From Henricia sp. BOLD:AAB3569 (Eukaryota > Echinodermata > Asteroidea > Spinulosida > Echinasteridae), in contig JBBELK010000377.1 of assembly GCA_037783545.1 (NCBI GenBank), positions 124,001-188,000 on the forward strand: 64,000 bases of DNA. Reading direction: 5' to 3'. The notes under the pieces are model-generated. The model saw only the letters and a list, made by a program, of their open reading frames with translations. It ran no database searches and was not told the DNA's origin. Below are positions 33,080-41,687 of this stretch, piece after piece (positions within the stretch are counted from its first letter, which is position 1; every line of letters starts with the position of its first letter). A program made the translations under genes and the position numbers.

Positions 33080-33490
33080 TTAATCTTCCATGTCTTGTAA
33101 TTCCGATCGGTTAGATTCAACGGGGGCATCTCTGACGACTTTTGGTTTAACTTTCTCGTTAGAATAACTCGCCACATTTTTACTAGCAACTAATTTAAAT
33201 AGATATATCGACGCCCCAACGCCTATTACAGCCGCCAATGCGTACCACTCGTAGTTGTTACCGCCGCTTTCTGCCGTCGTACTATCAGAGACCTTTAGTT
33301 CATTAGCCGCCTCTCTCAACTTGACGTTTTGCGCTTTAATTTGTTTGTTGTGCGCGGCGAGCTTCTTGCCGAGTTCTACTCGTTTAGGATCTTTTTGTTT
33401 GGTAGAGGTGACCTTTTTGACTTTAGGTTCTGGTTTGACTTCTTCTACGTTACCGGTTTCTTTGACTTTACTATCTATAGCACTATCCAT
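33080..33490 (-). CDS. Lysine-rich single-pass membrane protein
   Basis: 136 codons, intact. Residues 1-75 are basic and low-complexity (KVKKVTSTKQKDPKRVELGK...), with a coiled-coil-like KLAAHNKQIKAQNVKLREAA. Residues ~80-100 form a membrane helix (WYALAAVIGVGASIYLFKL). The tail is short and charged. It could bind nucleic acid or an internal virion component from a membrane. I recognise no family. Confidence 0.55.
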   Translation of the reverse strand: MDSAIDSKVKETGNVEEVKPEPKVKKVTSTKQKDPKRVELGKKLAAHNKQIKAQNVKLREAANELKVSDSTTAESGGNNYEWYALAAVIGVGASIYLFKLVASKNVASYSNEKVKPKVVRDAPVESNRSELQDMED

Positions 33491-33523
33491 TTTATTAAAA
33501 CTATATTATAATTTAATTAAAAA

Positions 33524-34179
33524 TCAATTTTCTTCATCTTCTTTCGATTGCAATTCATTTACAGTTTCAACTACAGCATCATCTTCTGCTTCTACAACTT
33601 CAACGTGACTAGCTGTAATTAAAAACGCGGTCAACGGACCGACCAAGTGTCCGTAATTGAAGTAAACCCCGCTAAGCAATCTACTCACGCTAGAGTTTAC
33701 GCCGGATTCGTCTCTAATTCAACGTGCAGCTTGGTCTCGTCGTCCAAGTTTAATCTTAATTTTCCTATACCAAATTTGGGCAACGCAAATTTTACAATCT
33801 TGGTAAAGGCCGTGATTATCGGGAACCCGAGTCCTTTTATCATCTCCGCCCCAATCTTGGTCTCGTATAGTTGTTCGAGTTTAGTCAGCGTCTCGTCGTT
33901 CATAGCCTCGACTTCCTTTTGCGAGTAGTCTTTACCGAGATACGATTTAGCTTTACCCGCGGCGACGACTTCCAACATTTTGCTCTTCAAATCCGGCTTT
34001 CCTTCTCTCATTACGCTCGCTAATTCCATTTTAGTTTTAAATATAGACGCTATTTTATTATACAGCTTTTTTACATAATTTAATTCGACGTTTAACTTGT
34101 ACAATTGATAAGTAATTGTAGATAGCAACGTCATTACACCTATCTGGTAAAACGAGTTTATTGCGTTACAACTGTCCAT
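33524..34179 (-). pseudogene. Membrane-anchored accessory protein (frameshifted near C-terminus)
   Basis: The frame from 34179 gives 160 residues: an N-terminal hydrophobic helix (IGVMTLLSTITYQLYKL), a charged middle (MLEVVAAGKAKSYLGKDYSQ), and a C-terminal FPIITAFTKIVKFALPKFGI. It stops at 33697-33699. From about 33700 another frame is open to a TGA at 33524-33526 and reads LLSGVYFNYGHLVGPLTAFL and then an acidic tail. The two look like one protein split by a one-base change around 33695-33705. Function unknown. Confidence 0.55.
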
Positions 34180-34225
34180 GATCTATAATACCAAACGCAG
34201 TTATTTACAACGAAAACGTAATTAT

Positions 34226-34846
34226 TTATAATACGCTATAAGTTACCGGCGGGTCGGTCTTCAATATCAATTTTGTAAACTTTATATTCTTTAACTCGTA
34301 CTATATCTCTTCTAATTTTTCTTTGGGTACTCCTTTATTTTCCTTCATACACTGATTAAAAGATCCCTCGTCCTTGCAGTAAAACATGGCTATCCACTCT
34401 GTCTGCTCTCTAAAATCCTTTAGCACGCTGTTGTATTTTTGGGTAAGCAACCAGCAAGAGTGATTGTCGTGCCGCCCGCTCATAGCCAAATTTGACAACT
34501 CGCAATTTTCGCAGTCTTTCAGACTCTTGCGGTATTTTAGGTCTTGTCGAGCGCTGCAGTCGTCGATGATAAACAGCGTGTGAAATCCCTTTAAAACGCT
34601 TCTGTAGGCGCTGAGTGCCTGATTTAAATCTAATCCGTCCAAGTTGTTTAGCACCACGCACTCGTCGCTCGTTATCCACTCGTAGTTGTAGTATGTCTTG
34701 TTTTTATACACGGTCGGACACAGAATTACTACGTATTCAAAGGTGTCTTTATACGCGCCCGACAGTAAATCTAAAATAAACTTGGTCTTGCCAGATTTCG
34801 TCCTTCCGCATATCAACGCGCAGTGGGGTTCCGTCGGTAGTTTCAT
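34226..34846 (-). pseudogene. Packaging ATPase (FtsK/HerA type) with premature in-frame TAG
   Basis: The protein begins MKLPTEPHCALICGRTKSGK: Walker A is GRTKSGKT (residues ~14-21). Walker B is FHTLFIIDD (~88-96). A sensor-like SGRHDNHSCWLLTQKY follows at ~122-138. This is the small FtsK-HerA-type ATPase that packs DNA into Polinton and related capsids. The frame ends at TAG 34301-34303 after 181 codons, but stays open beyond it for 24 codons (34298 down to TAA 34226-34228) with a strand-rich C-terminus, TKLILKTDPPVTYSVL. That ending looks like the family's last strand, so the TAG is probably a lesion. The catalytic motifs lie upstream, so a shortened product is conceivable. It starts two bases after the capsid stop. 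Confidence 0.8.
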
Positions 34847-34847
34847 T

Positions 34848-36119
34848 TTAATATTGAAGACTATTAAATCTACCCTCTCTAATTACTAATTGCGAGTCCA
34901 TAATCAAATAGATATAGCACTTTAATTGGCCGGCGGTCTCGTCAGCCGACGTCAGCTCAATCTGGATACCTCCGCCGTGAGAGCCAATGTGTCTGCCGCT
35001 TCCGTGAGCCGAGTTGTCGTCAGAAGTCCTGAAATCTAGCCAAAGGGCGTATTTGTCTGTCAGGTATTTGACCATCGCGATAGGAATCATTCCTACGTAT
35101 TTCGACACGGCCGACGGCATATGCGTTTCCGGGCCGTCTACAAAGTACTTGCAAATCTCGCCAAAGTGTTGATCGCGTCTCAACTCTGGGACGTACAATG
35201 CTTCCGGCATTCCCTCGACTTGAACTTTTACTTTAGTCAAGTCTGGGTTATAACTGTTTTGCGGGTTCTTGTCGGTCAAGTCCTTAAAAATTAAAAACAC
35301 ACCCTTTAAGCTCTTGACGTTGGTGTTAATGTTGAGAGTCCACGCGTTGTCCGTTGAATTTAGAATCTTTTCGTATTGGCGGTGGACTCTGTCGAAATAA
35401 AAAGAAACTCCGCTCTTGTACCTGCTTTTAATTTGAGTAGCTAGTCTAGAATCATTTATTACTTCGTACTGCAATTTCAAGTGAGTAATCTTGTAAGTCG
35501 CGGCGTCGTCGGTAGACTTTACGACTCTAGAGTGATCGTTCCACTTTATGGCAAACGACAGTTTACCCTCTAATCCACTCGGGTAAAATGGGTGGTGGTC
35601 GGTTAAAATTCCAATGTCTAACGGAATGGCGTAAAACTTGCCGTAAGTGTTTGCCACCGCCACGTCGCCCTTGTTTGTTTTTACCGCGTCGTCAGCTTCT
35701 GTCCTGAGTTTGGTTACGTTTTCTTTTTCAATACCAAAAAGACTCAAATTATGTTGGTGATGAGGCGATATCCAGTGATCTTTATAAGACTGATAGACGT
35801 CGTAATCGTCCAAGTTGTAAATCTCGTTGCCGTTCATAGAAATTCGCATCTGCTTTACGATATTGGGAGACACGTTGTTGTAAAGAGTTTTGTTATCGTC
35901 CGTGTCGCTATTTAATACTATTCTAAATATCAACAATGCCGTGCCCGGAATTAACACGTCGTCGTTGGTTAATTTGGGGAAATCTAGATTAAAAGTACTG
36001 CCGGCGCTCGCGGTCTCGGCAGATACCTCGGCGCAAATTAACCTTCTCTGACCTTTAATAGAGTTTGGGTTTTTGATTTCTCTGTAAGGATCAATTTTCT
36101 CTCCAAAGTGCTTATTCAT
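34848..36119 (-). CDS. MCP: Major capsid protein, double jelly-roll type
   Basis: 423 codons, intact. The pattern fits Polinton/PLV-type hexon-like capsid proteins: NDDVLIPGTALLIFRIVLN near residue 55, ISMNGNEIYNLDDYDVYQSY near 95, GLEGKLSFAIKWNDHSRVV near 185, then FYFDRVHRQYEKI, and a C-terminal YALWLDFRTSDDNSAHGSGR with LKCYIYLIMDSQLVI. It would build the trimeric capsomers of an icosahedral particle. It is the first of a minus-strand cluster with the ATPase directly after it, a capsid-packaging pairing common in this virus lineage. The TATA-like AATATATAAAAG region 36120-36150 lies before it. It is undamaged although neighbours are broken. Confidence 0.85.
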   Translation of the reverse strand: MNKHFGEKIDPYREIKNPNSIKGQRRLICAEVSAETASAGSTFNLDFPKLTNDDVLIPGTALLIFRIVLNSDTDDNKTLYNNVSPNIVKQMRISMNGNEIYNLDDYDVYQSYKDHWISPHHQHNLSLFGIEKENVTKLRTEADDAVKTNKGDVAVANTYGKFYAIPLDIGILTDHHPFYPSGLEGKLSFAIKWNDHSRVVKSTDDAATYKITHLKLQYEVINDSRLATQIKSRYKSGVSFYFDRVHRQYEKILNSTDNAWTLNINTNVKSLKGVFLIFKDLTDKNPQNSYNPDLTKVKVQVEGMPEALYVPELRRDQHFGEICKYFVDGPETHMPSAVSKYVGMIPIAMVKYLTDKYALWLDFRTSDDNSAHGSGRHIGSHGGGIQIELTSADETAGQLKCYIYLIMDSQLVIREGRFNSLQY

Positions 36120-36179
36120 CTTTATTTTAATATATAAAAGTGATAATTTTATATTTAAATTTTTACCGCCTTAATTAAA
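36120..36179. promoter_or_regulatory. Divergent promoter region between MCP and the plus-strand operon
   Basis: 60 AT-rich bases separate divergent starts. Read towards MCP they contain TTATCACTTTTATATATTAAA, which resembles the motifs before the two terminal genes. Confidence 0.45.
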
Positions 36180-36605
36180 ATGGCGACGATAGCGATGATG
36201 CTTGGTGGAGCTGTAGTTAACGCTCTTGCATTTACTGGGTCAAATTTCATATTTTCTAAACTCGGAAAATCCGACGACGTAGAACGTAAACGACACGACT
36301 TGGCGTTAGAACAACTTACTACCGCTAAGGAACAATTTGAAGAAAGGCGCGTAAAATATTTCGATTACTTAAACGACCGGCTTAAAAAAGAAGCCCACGC
36401 TCGGCGTACTTTTAGCGACGTCGACGAGGCGCTGTACGAGTACAACCAGCTCACCGGCGAAAGCAAAAAAATGCCGGTAGGGTTAACTCGCGAGCCGAAA
36501 TTGTCCGACTTTTACTCCAAGCCAGAACACGTCAAAGACGGAGAGCTAATATTCATCGTGGGCGGTCTGGGTTTACTGACATTTTTGGTTTACAAATATA
36601 TCTAA
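36180..36605 (+). CDS. Small two-helix membrane-type protein, Polinton-associated
   Basis: 141 codons, intact. The hydrophobic N-terminus (MATIAMMLGGAVVNALAFTG) is followed by a highly charged helix (KRHDLALEQLTTAKEQFEER, then RLKKEAHARRTFSDVDEALYEY), a conserved-looking LTREPKLSDFY, and a C-terminal membrane helix (LIFIVGGLGLLTFLVYKYI). It precedes the integrase by 14 bases and is probably co-transcribed with it. Recurrent in such elements, function unknown. Confidence 0.6.
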   Translation: MATIAMMLGGAVVNALAFTGSNFIFSKLGKSDDVERKRHDLALEQLTTAKEQFEERRVKYFDYLNDRLKKEAHARRTFSDVDEALYEYNQLTGESKKMPVGLTREPKLSDFYSKPEHVKDGELIFIVGGLGLLTFLVYKYI

Positions 36606-36619
36606 ATTAAATAGAGACA

Positions 36620-37606
36620 ATGAACGACAAGAAATTTGCTAAGTTGTATTACGGACCAAGGGGATACTGGAAGGGTGATGGCGCGGTTAAAAATGTAGCT
36701 AAAAAAGCAAAGACGAGTGAAGCGGAATCTAGAAATTGGTTGCGCAAACAAGCAATGTGGCAAATTTTTCTGCCCCCTCCGACGTATATACCTAGACCTA
36801 CTTCTTTAAATTGTAGTTACGGCGTACCAAACGTCGTGCATCAGGCCGACCTGTTGTTTTTGCCCTACGACAAATTAAAGTCTAAAACTTTTAAATACGC
36901 GTTGACGGTCGTGGACGTTGCGAGTAGATATAAAGAAGCCGAGCCGCTAACTTCTAAGACCGCGGATCAAGTTACCGACGCTATTAACAAAATTTATAAG
37001 CGATCGCCTTTGACGTGGCCGAAGATTATTAAAGTAGACCCGGGTAGAGGGTTTATGGGTAGTTTTAGCGCGCTCATGAATAAAAATGGCGCTATAGTAC
37101 AACGCGGCATACCCGGCTTACATCGAGCCCAGGGTATAGTAGAGAGATTCAACAGGTCATTGGCCGAGGTATTATTCGGCCATCAATACTCGGAAGAAAT
37201 GCTGGACCCAAAGGCTAGAAATACAGAGTGGGTAAATAGACTCCCCGACGTAATCAAAGCTATGAATGACGAGGTAACGCGTTTAATCGGTAAGAATCCT
37301 ATAGACGCCATTAAATTGAAGCGAGTCGAGCAAACGCCCGCAGCACCCGGCGTTAAAGAGACGCCGTTAAAAATAGGTAAAGATTTAGTCAGGTATATGT
37401 ATCAGCCGGGCGAATCAGAGGGTGGCGAAAGGAGGCGAGCGACAGATCCTATATGGTCTCTTCAAACGTTTACGATCAAAGAGTACACGCGCACGCGCGG
37501 TCAACCAATCTTGTATTATTTAAACGACCCCGCTCCAAAGAGGTCTTTTGTGCGACAAGAGCTTCAAGTAGTGCCCGCCGGCACGGAGCTGCCACCCGTA
37601 GAGTAG
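36620..37606 (+). CDS. INT: Retroviral-type (RVE) integrase of Polinton
   Basis: 328 codons, intact. The catalytic triad is visible: D77 in VVHQADLLFLP, D140 in IIKVDPGRGFMG and E175 in GIVERFNRSL, with 34 residues between the last two as in D,D(35)E integrases. A basic N-terminal region of ~60 residues precedes the core. The C-terminal ~100 residues are rich in R/K/P and include IYDAI-like NPIDAIKLKR and WSLQTFTIKEYTRTRG; I see no clear chromodomain. It joins the element's ends to host DNA. It is the second gene of the plus-strand pair and converges on PolB. Confidence 0.95.
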   Translation: MNDKKFAKLYYGPRGYWKGDGAVKNVAKKAKTSEAESRNWLRKQAMWQIFLPPPTYIPRPTSLNCSYGVPNVVHQADLLFLPYDKLKSKTFKYALTVVDVASRYKEAEPLTSKTADQVTDAINKIYKRSPLTWPKIIKVDPGRGFMGSFSALMNKNGAIVQRGIPGLHRAQGIVERFNRSLAEVLFGHQYSEEMLDPKARNTEWVNRLPDVIKAMNDEVTRLIGKNPIDAIKLKRVEQTPAAPGVKETPLKIGKDLVRYMYQPGESEGGERRRATDPIWSLQTFTIKEYTRTRGQPILYYLNDPAPKRSFVRQELQVVPAGTELPPVE

Positions 37607-37753
37607 TGTCCGTACGCTAGTGTATTTATGCCGTCGTTTAAAAGAAATCTCTTTGTATCCAGAGGCGAAATTGCTAACTTGTTTTGAGTAATCGAGTAAA
37701 TTTGATGTTTTTCGCTCTTTAAAATGTTTTGTTTTTCGTAAACCAGAGTAGAT

Positions 37754-40700
37754 TTAAATAGGAATTTTTTTGTACGAGTCTAGCGTCAGGTTGTCTCTGA
37801 CCACCGCCTTTTTAATGCCTTTTGCCTTTTTGTTGACGTCTCGCTCCGTCTGAATGGCGTACAGTTTAGGTCTGATGCACACCGCCTCTATAATCTGTCG
37901 ACCAGCGACCTCGTCTTTAAATTTGCCTATGGCCTTTTTATTAGAGTCGTCGTACAGCTCGTGATTTTCCGGATAATTTGAAAAGTCGTACAAGTGCTTA
38001 TACTTGGCCATGTCGGCGTACACGTCGTCAGTTTTAATTTCCAAGAGAAGGCTGTCGGTGTCGGTGTACACTAGACTCGCGTTATCTTTGTACTTGTTCT
38101 TCAAATGGTTGTAATAAAAGTCGTACATTAGCGTTTTCGACGAGTCGAGGATAGTCATTCCGCAGTAGATTGGCTTGTCCAGTACCGTCTTTGTCCTATA
38201 CATGTTGACCATGGCCAATTTGCAGTCTTCAAAGACGGTAGTAGATTCATAATTTGGTAACGAGCACATTTTAGAAAGCTTCTTTTCGTCTTCTAATCTG
38301 ACTAGCTCCGAGTTTAGTCGATTACGCACGTTTTCCATCGTCTTACCAAAGACCGAATTGTTCATCAGCTTGAAAAAGTCTTTTTCAAAATCCGATTTTG
38401 ATTCCTTGCGTAGCTGAGTGTTTTTGTCGATGTACGACTTCATCCAAGCAGTTTGCTTGAACGATAAAATTCTGTGAATCTTGGTCAACTTTAATCCGAG
38501 GTTGAGATACAGTTTTAGAGTCTGATAGTGAACGACGTATTTAGTTCTATTTTTCAGAGTGCACGTTAATTTGTCCACGTCGGGCGGTGATAAGTCGTTT
38601 TTCTCGATTAGTCGTCGTTGGTAATCCGAAAACCACTCTTGGGGAACGTTCAAGTTTTCCGGAGCTAGAGGATAGTCGTTGTGTTTATCGTGTAATTCTT
38701 TTGGATATTCCAAGTCTACTTCCAAAATGTATCCCCTCTCGGATTGAGCTTCCAATATTTTTAGTACGTCTTCCGTAAAGAATTTAATCTTTCTGTCGGT
38801 AAGCCATTTAAAGTCACCGACTGGCAGCGGTTGAGACATTGCCCACCCGTACAGATTATTGGCGTCTAGATATTGTATAAACGTGCTCGGTTTTGTTTCG
38901 TCGTAATCTTGCAAGTACTTGTTGTTTGCTCTGACGTATCTCTTGGAACCGACGCTAGAAATTCCACCCCTTATCCCGCGCTCTACAAAAAGATACATGT
39001 CGTAATCCGTCAGTAGTTCTAGTTGCGCCTTTGAATGTTTTAGCAGCGCGTCCCAGCTTAGACCCGGCGAAGTAAAGTAATTGGCTGGGTCTAACCCGTA
39101 GTGCTCTAGGCAAGTCTGTCTAAAGTTTTGTAAAATGTCCGCCAACAATAACGTGTCGGTCTGTACGTACAGGTCGTGATATTCACCCATATTAGCTATT
39201 TCAAATTCTCGCCAAGCTCTTTGAGCGTGCCGGTAGTCCTCGTCGGATACGTTACCGTTGTTTAACTTGCTATAGAATTTTGATTTTGGCGGTAATTTAG
39301 TCTCTTTAAATTTGTCGAAAGAGTCCATGTACTCGTAAGGATAAACACCCTTTTTCAAGATCAACTTGAATTTTTCTTCGTCTTGAGTTAGAGTTTTGAG
39401 CAAGTTAAATTGCTCGCTGGGGCATATTTTACTCAGCTTATCTAGCGAGCTAGCTAAAAAGTGAAACGAGTCGACAAATTTCAGTTGACCTAGCGAGAAC
39501 GAAATGTATTTTTCGGATGTCTTTGGTATGCAAAAAATGTCTCCGCTAAATTCAGAAATTCCCTGCATGAGTAAGTGCGCGTCGTAATTTTCCAAATTAT
39601 GAAAAAAGACTGGGATTTCAGTTATTTTTGATTTGATGGAGAGTTTCAGATTACAAGCGTTGTGGGCCGCGCCCCTAAAGTTACCGGTTATATGACAGTG
39701 GTCTCTCACCTTTGAAAAAGACTGAGTTTCCTTTTGGCAATTTTCGCACCAGTAAATCTCTTTACCGTTCCGTTTTATTTTCTTTGACTTTGGTAACTCG
39801 CACGTACACTTTGATGAGTCTAGTTGCCTGATTGGGTACTCGCAAATCCAACAATTTTTTGACTCGTTAAATTTAGCCTCGTCTTCTTTTGTGTAAATCA
39901 TGTTTTGCGCATTTTCCTTTTCGAAAAGTTTGTTTATGGCAGATTCTTCTACTTGTAAATTTGTAAGCAATTTTTCAACCGCGTTTTCACCCCTATAATA
40001 TTTTTTACTGAGTAGGTGTCCGTCGTGTCTGACTACTACGTAAGACCACCCGCAAGCCACGTGTTTTTGAGTTTTGATAGTAGCGTTGCCCGCTTTTTCT
40101 TCGTGTGGCACTATCAGAGATTCAAAGTCTGCGTAAATTACAAACGGAGTCGGCATCTTATGCTGAGTGTTTTTAAATTTTATAACGTCTCTTCTACGAG
40201 TATACCTGTCTAATTCCGTTGACGGCATGACTATTCTGCTAGCCTTTTGTTTAACGCCGAAGCAATCAATTTTGTGTTTGTTTAATATCATTTGACTGCC
40301 AAAATGCCGCATACAGCGGACGCAAACTTATTTCTTTTCCTTGTGCTTGTTCTCGCTAAAAAATAATTTGTTTATATTTTTGATCCAGCAGTAGTGGTTT
40401 TTATCATCCTCCGAATATAACATCAAGTTAATGACTTCACCCGACTCGCTTTCCGTAATGTATAGCGGGTATATTCCATTCTTTTCGTCGTAACCAAACA
40501 CGTTAATATTTAAGTCGTTTTGTTTTTCAATCTTAGAGATTTGACTTATTGGGGTTGGAAAAGTTATGCCTTTAAAATTTAACCCGTCGTCTTCTTTATA
40601 AATTGTTATACGATCACGATTAACTCTACGCTTTAATTTCTTAGTAACGTCATCTAAAAACTTGTCTTTCAATTTCCCAAGTGCGGCTCTTAATGCCCAT

Positions 40701-41524
40701 CTTATACATTTATCGTCATCGTTTTTAACGTTGACCACGGCCTTTTTATATGTTATGTAATCCGGTAATTTAATGTAAGAGCTTCCTCTAATAGGTTTGT
40801 ACTCTGTAAAGTTTATGTACAGCGTGTTTAGCTTAAACACGGACCACCCGCTCTTTTCTGTCTGAAATTCTTCTAGTTTTGCCTTTAGATTTTCTATAGT
40901 ACTATTCAACACCTTGCCAATGTCGCTGTTGTTTAAAACTAGTTCATTGCTCGTGCGGAATGTGATTTCTTTTTCTTCAATTTCCCCCTGCGCGTTTAAT
41001 TTTTTTAGAGTTACACGTAATCCCAACTGAAAATTGTAATTTGGTTTGTTCCGTATAATTTCAAGCATTTTACCGAAAATTTTATTTCTGTTGTATTTGA
41101 AGAAATTGACGTAATCTAAATTCTCGCGACCAATTTTTATTTCGTAATTTTGAATTACGTTTGCAAAGCGTTGAGGCACTATTCCCCTAAAATATATTGG
41201 CTTTATGACCCCGCTGTATATAGGCCGCCAATAATTTCGTATCGACTCTAAGTAATCACCCTTTGTATACTTGTTATTTTTGCCCGTGGCTTCAACCTTA
41301 TTTATGTTATACTTGCCGATTAGCGATAGCAGACTCTGTTTAGCTTGGCCTCTAATATTGTTGAACTCATCCGCATATCGCTTGACCGTTTTAATTAGTT
41401 GCCTTCTCGTTCCAATTTTCTCACCGACGTCAATTACCGCCGGCAAGTTTTCATCGCTAATAAACTTGGTGAGTCGTTTTTTGTTCCATCCAGAATATCC
41501 CGTTGGCTTGTGACCACTTGCCAT
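37754..41524 (-). pseudogene. PolB: Protein-primed DNA polymerase B, split by one in-frame TAA
   Basis: Two frames in the same phase, 41524-40328 (398 codons) and 40327-37754, are separated only by TAA at 40328-40330. The N-terminal part is a charged region likely to hold terminal-protein-like functions. Directly after the stop comes a C2HC finger (CVRC...HKIDC). Counting from the ATG at 40312, the exonuclease Exo I is FVIYADFES (~55), then a Cys/His domain (CWIC, CTC, CENC and DHCHITGNFRGAAHNACN, ~155-220), Exo II HNLENYDAHLL (~236), Exo III TDTLLLADI (~385), palm motif A YLDANNLYGW (~480), motif B KLMNNSVFGKTMEN (~647) and motif C YTDTDSLLL (~749). All polymerase motifs are intact, so the stop is the only visible lesion. 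Replication from the terminal repeats is its known role. Confidence 0.93.
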
Positions 41525-41572
41525 ATTTATATATATAAAAGATAATCTTATGATAAATTTTTAAAAAATATC

Positions 41573-41687
41573 TCATTTTTCTTGGCACTTTAAATGACAA
41601 AAATAAAATTAAAAAGAAAATGGAACATTGGACACAAACTCAAAGATATTTTGAGTTTGTGTCCAATACCCCGTTTTCTATACTACT
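41573..41687 (-). repeat. Polinton right terminal inverted repeat
   Basis: 115 bp, the reverse complement of the left repeat apart from the loop of its internal hairpin (arms 41627-41644 and 41650-41667, 5-base loop). It ends ...CTATACTACT. Confidence 0.95.

Larger units (their letters stand above)
26158..41687. mobile_element. Polinton/Maverick element, 15.5 kb
   Basis: It is bounded by terminal inverted repeats that both begin AGTAGTATAG. It encodes the diagnostic set: protein-primed DNA polymerase B, RVE integrase, FtsK/HerA-type packaging ATPase and double-jelly-roll capsid protein, plus several small membrane or virion-like proteins. Gene order is compact, with some overlaps of one to a few bases. 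No adenain-like cysteine protease or clear penton was recognised. At least seven coding lesions indicate that this copy is decaying, or that homopolymers are mis-assembled. It sits in a likely intron of the transposon-like gene. Confidence 0.95.

Noticed and set aside
34236-34303. A 2-base frameshift instead of a nonsense codon at the ATPase end
   Set aside because: The alternative frame is also open, but the unshifted frame gives the more family-like C-terminal strand.
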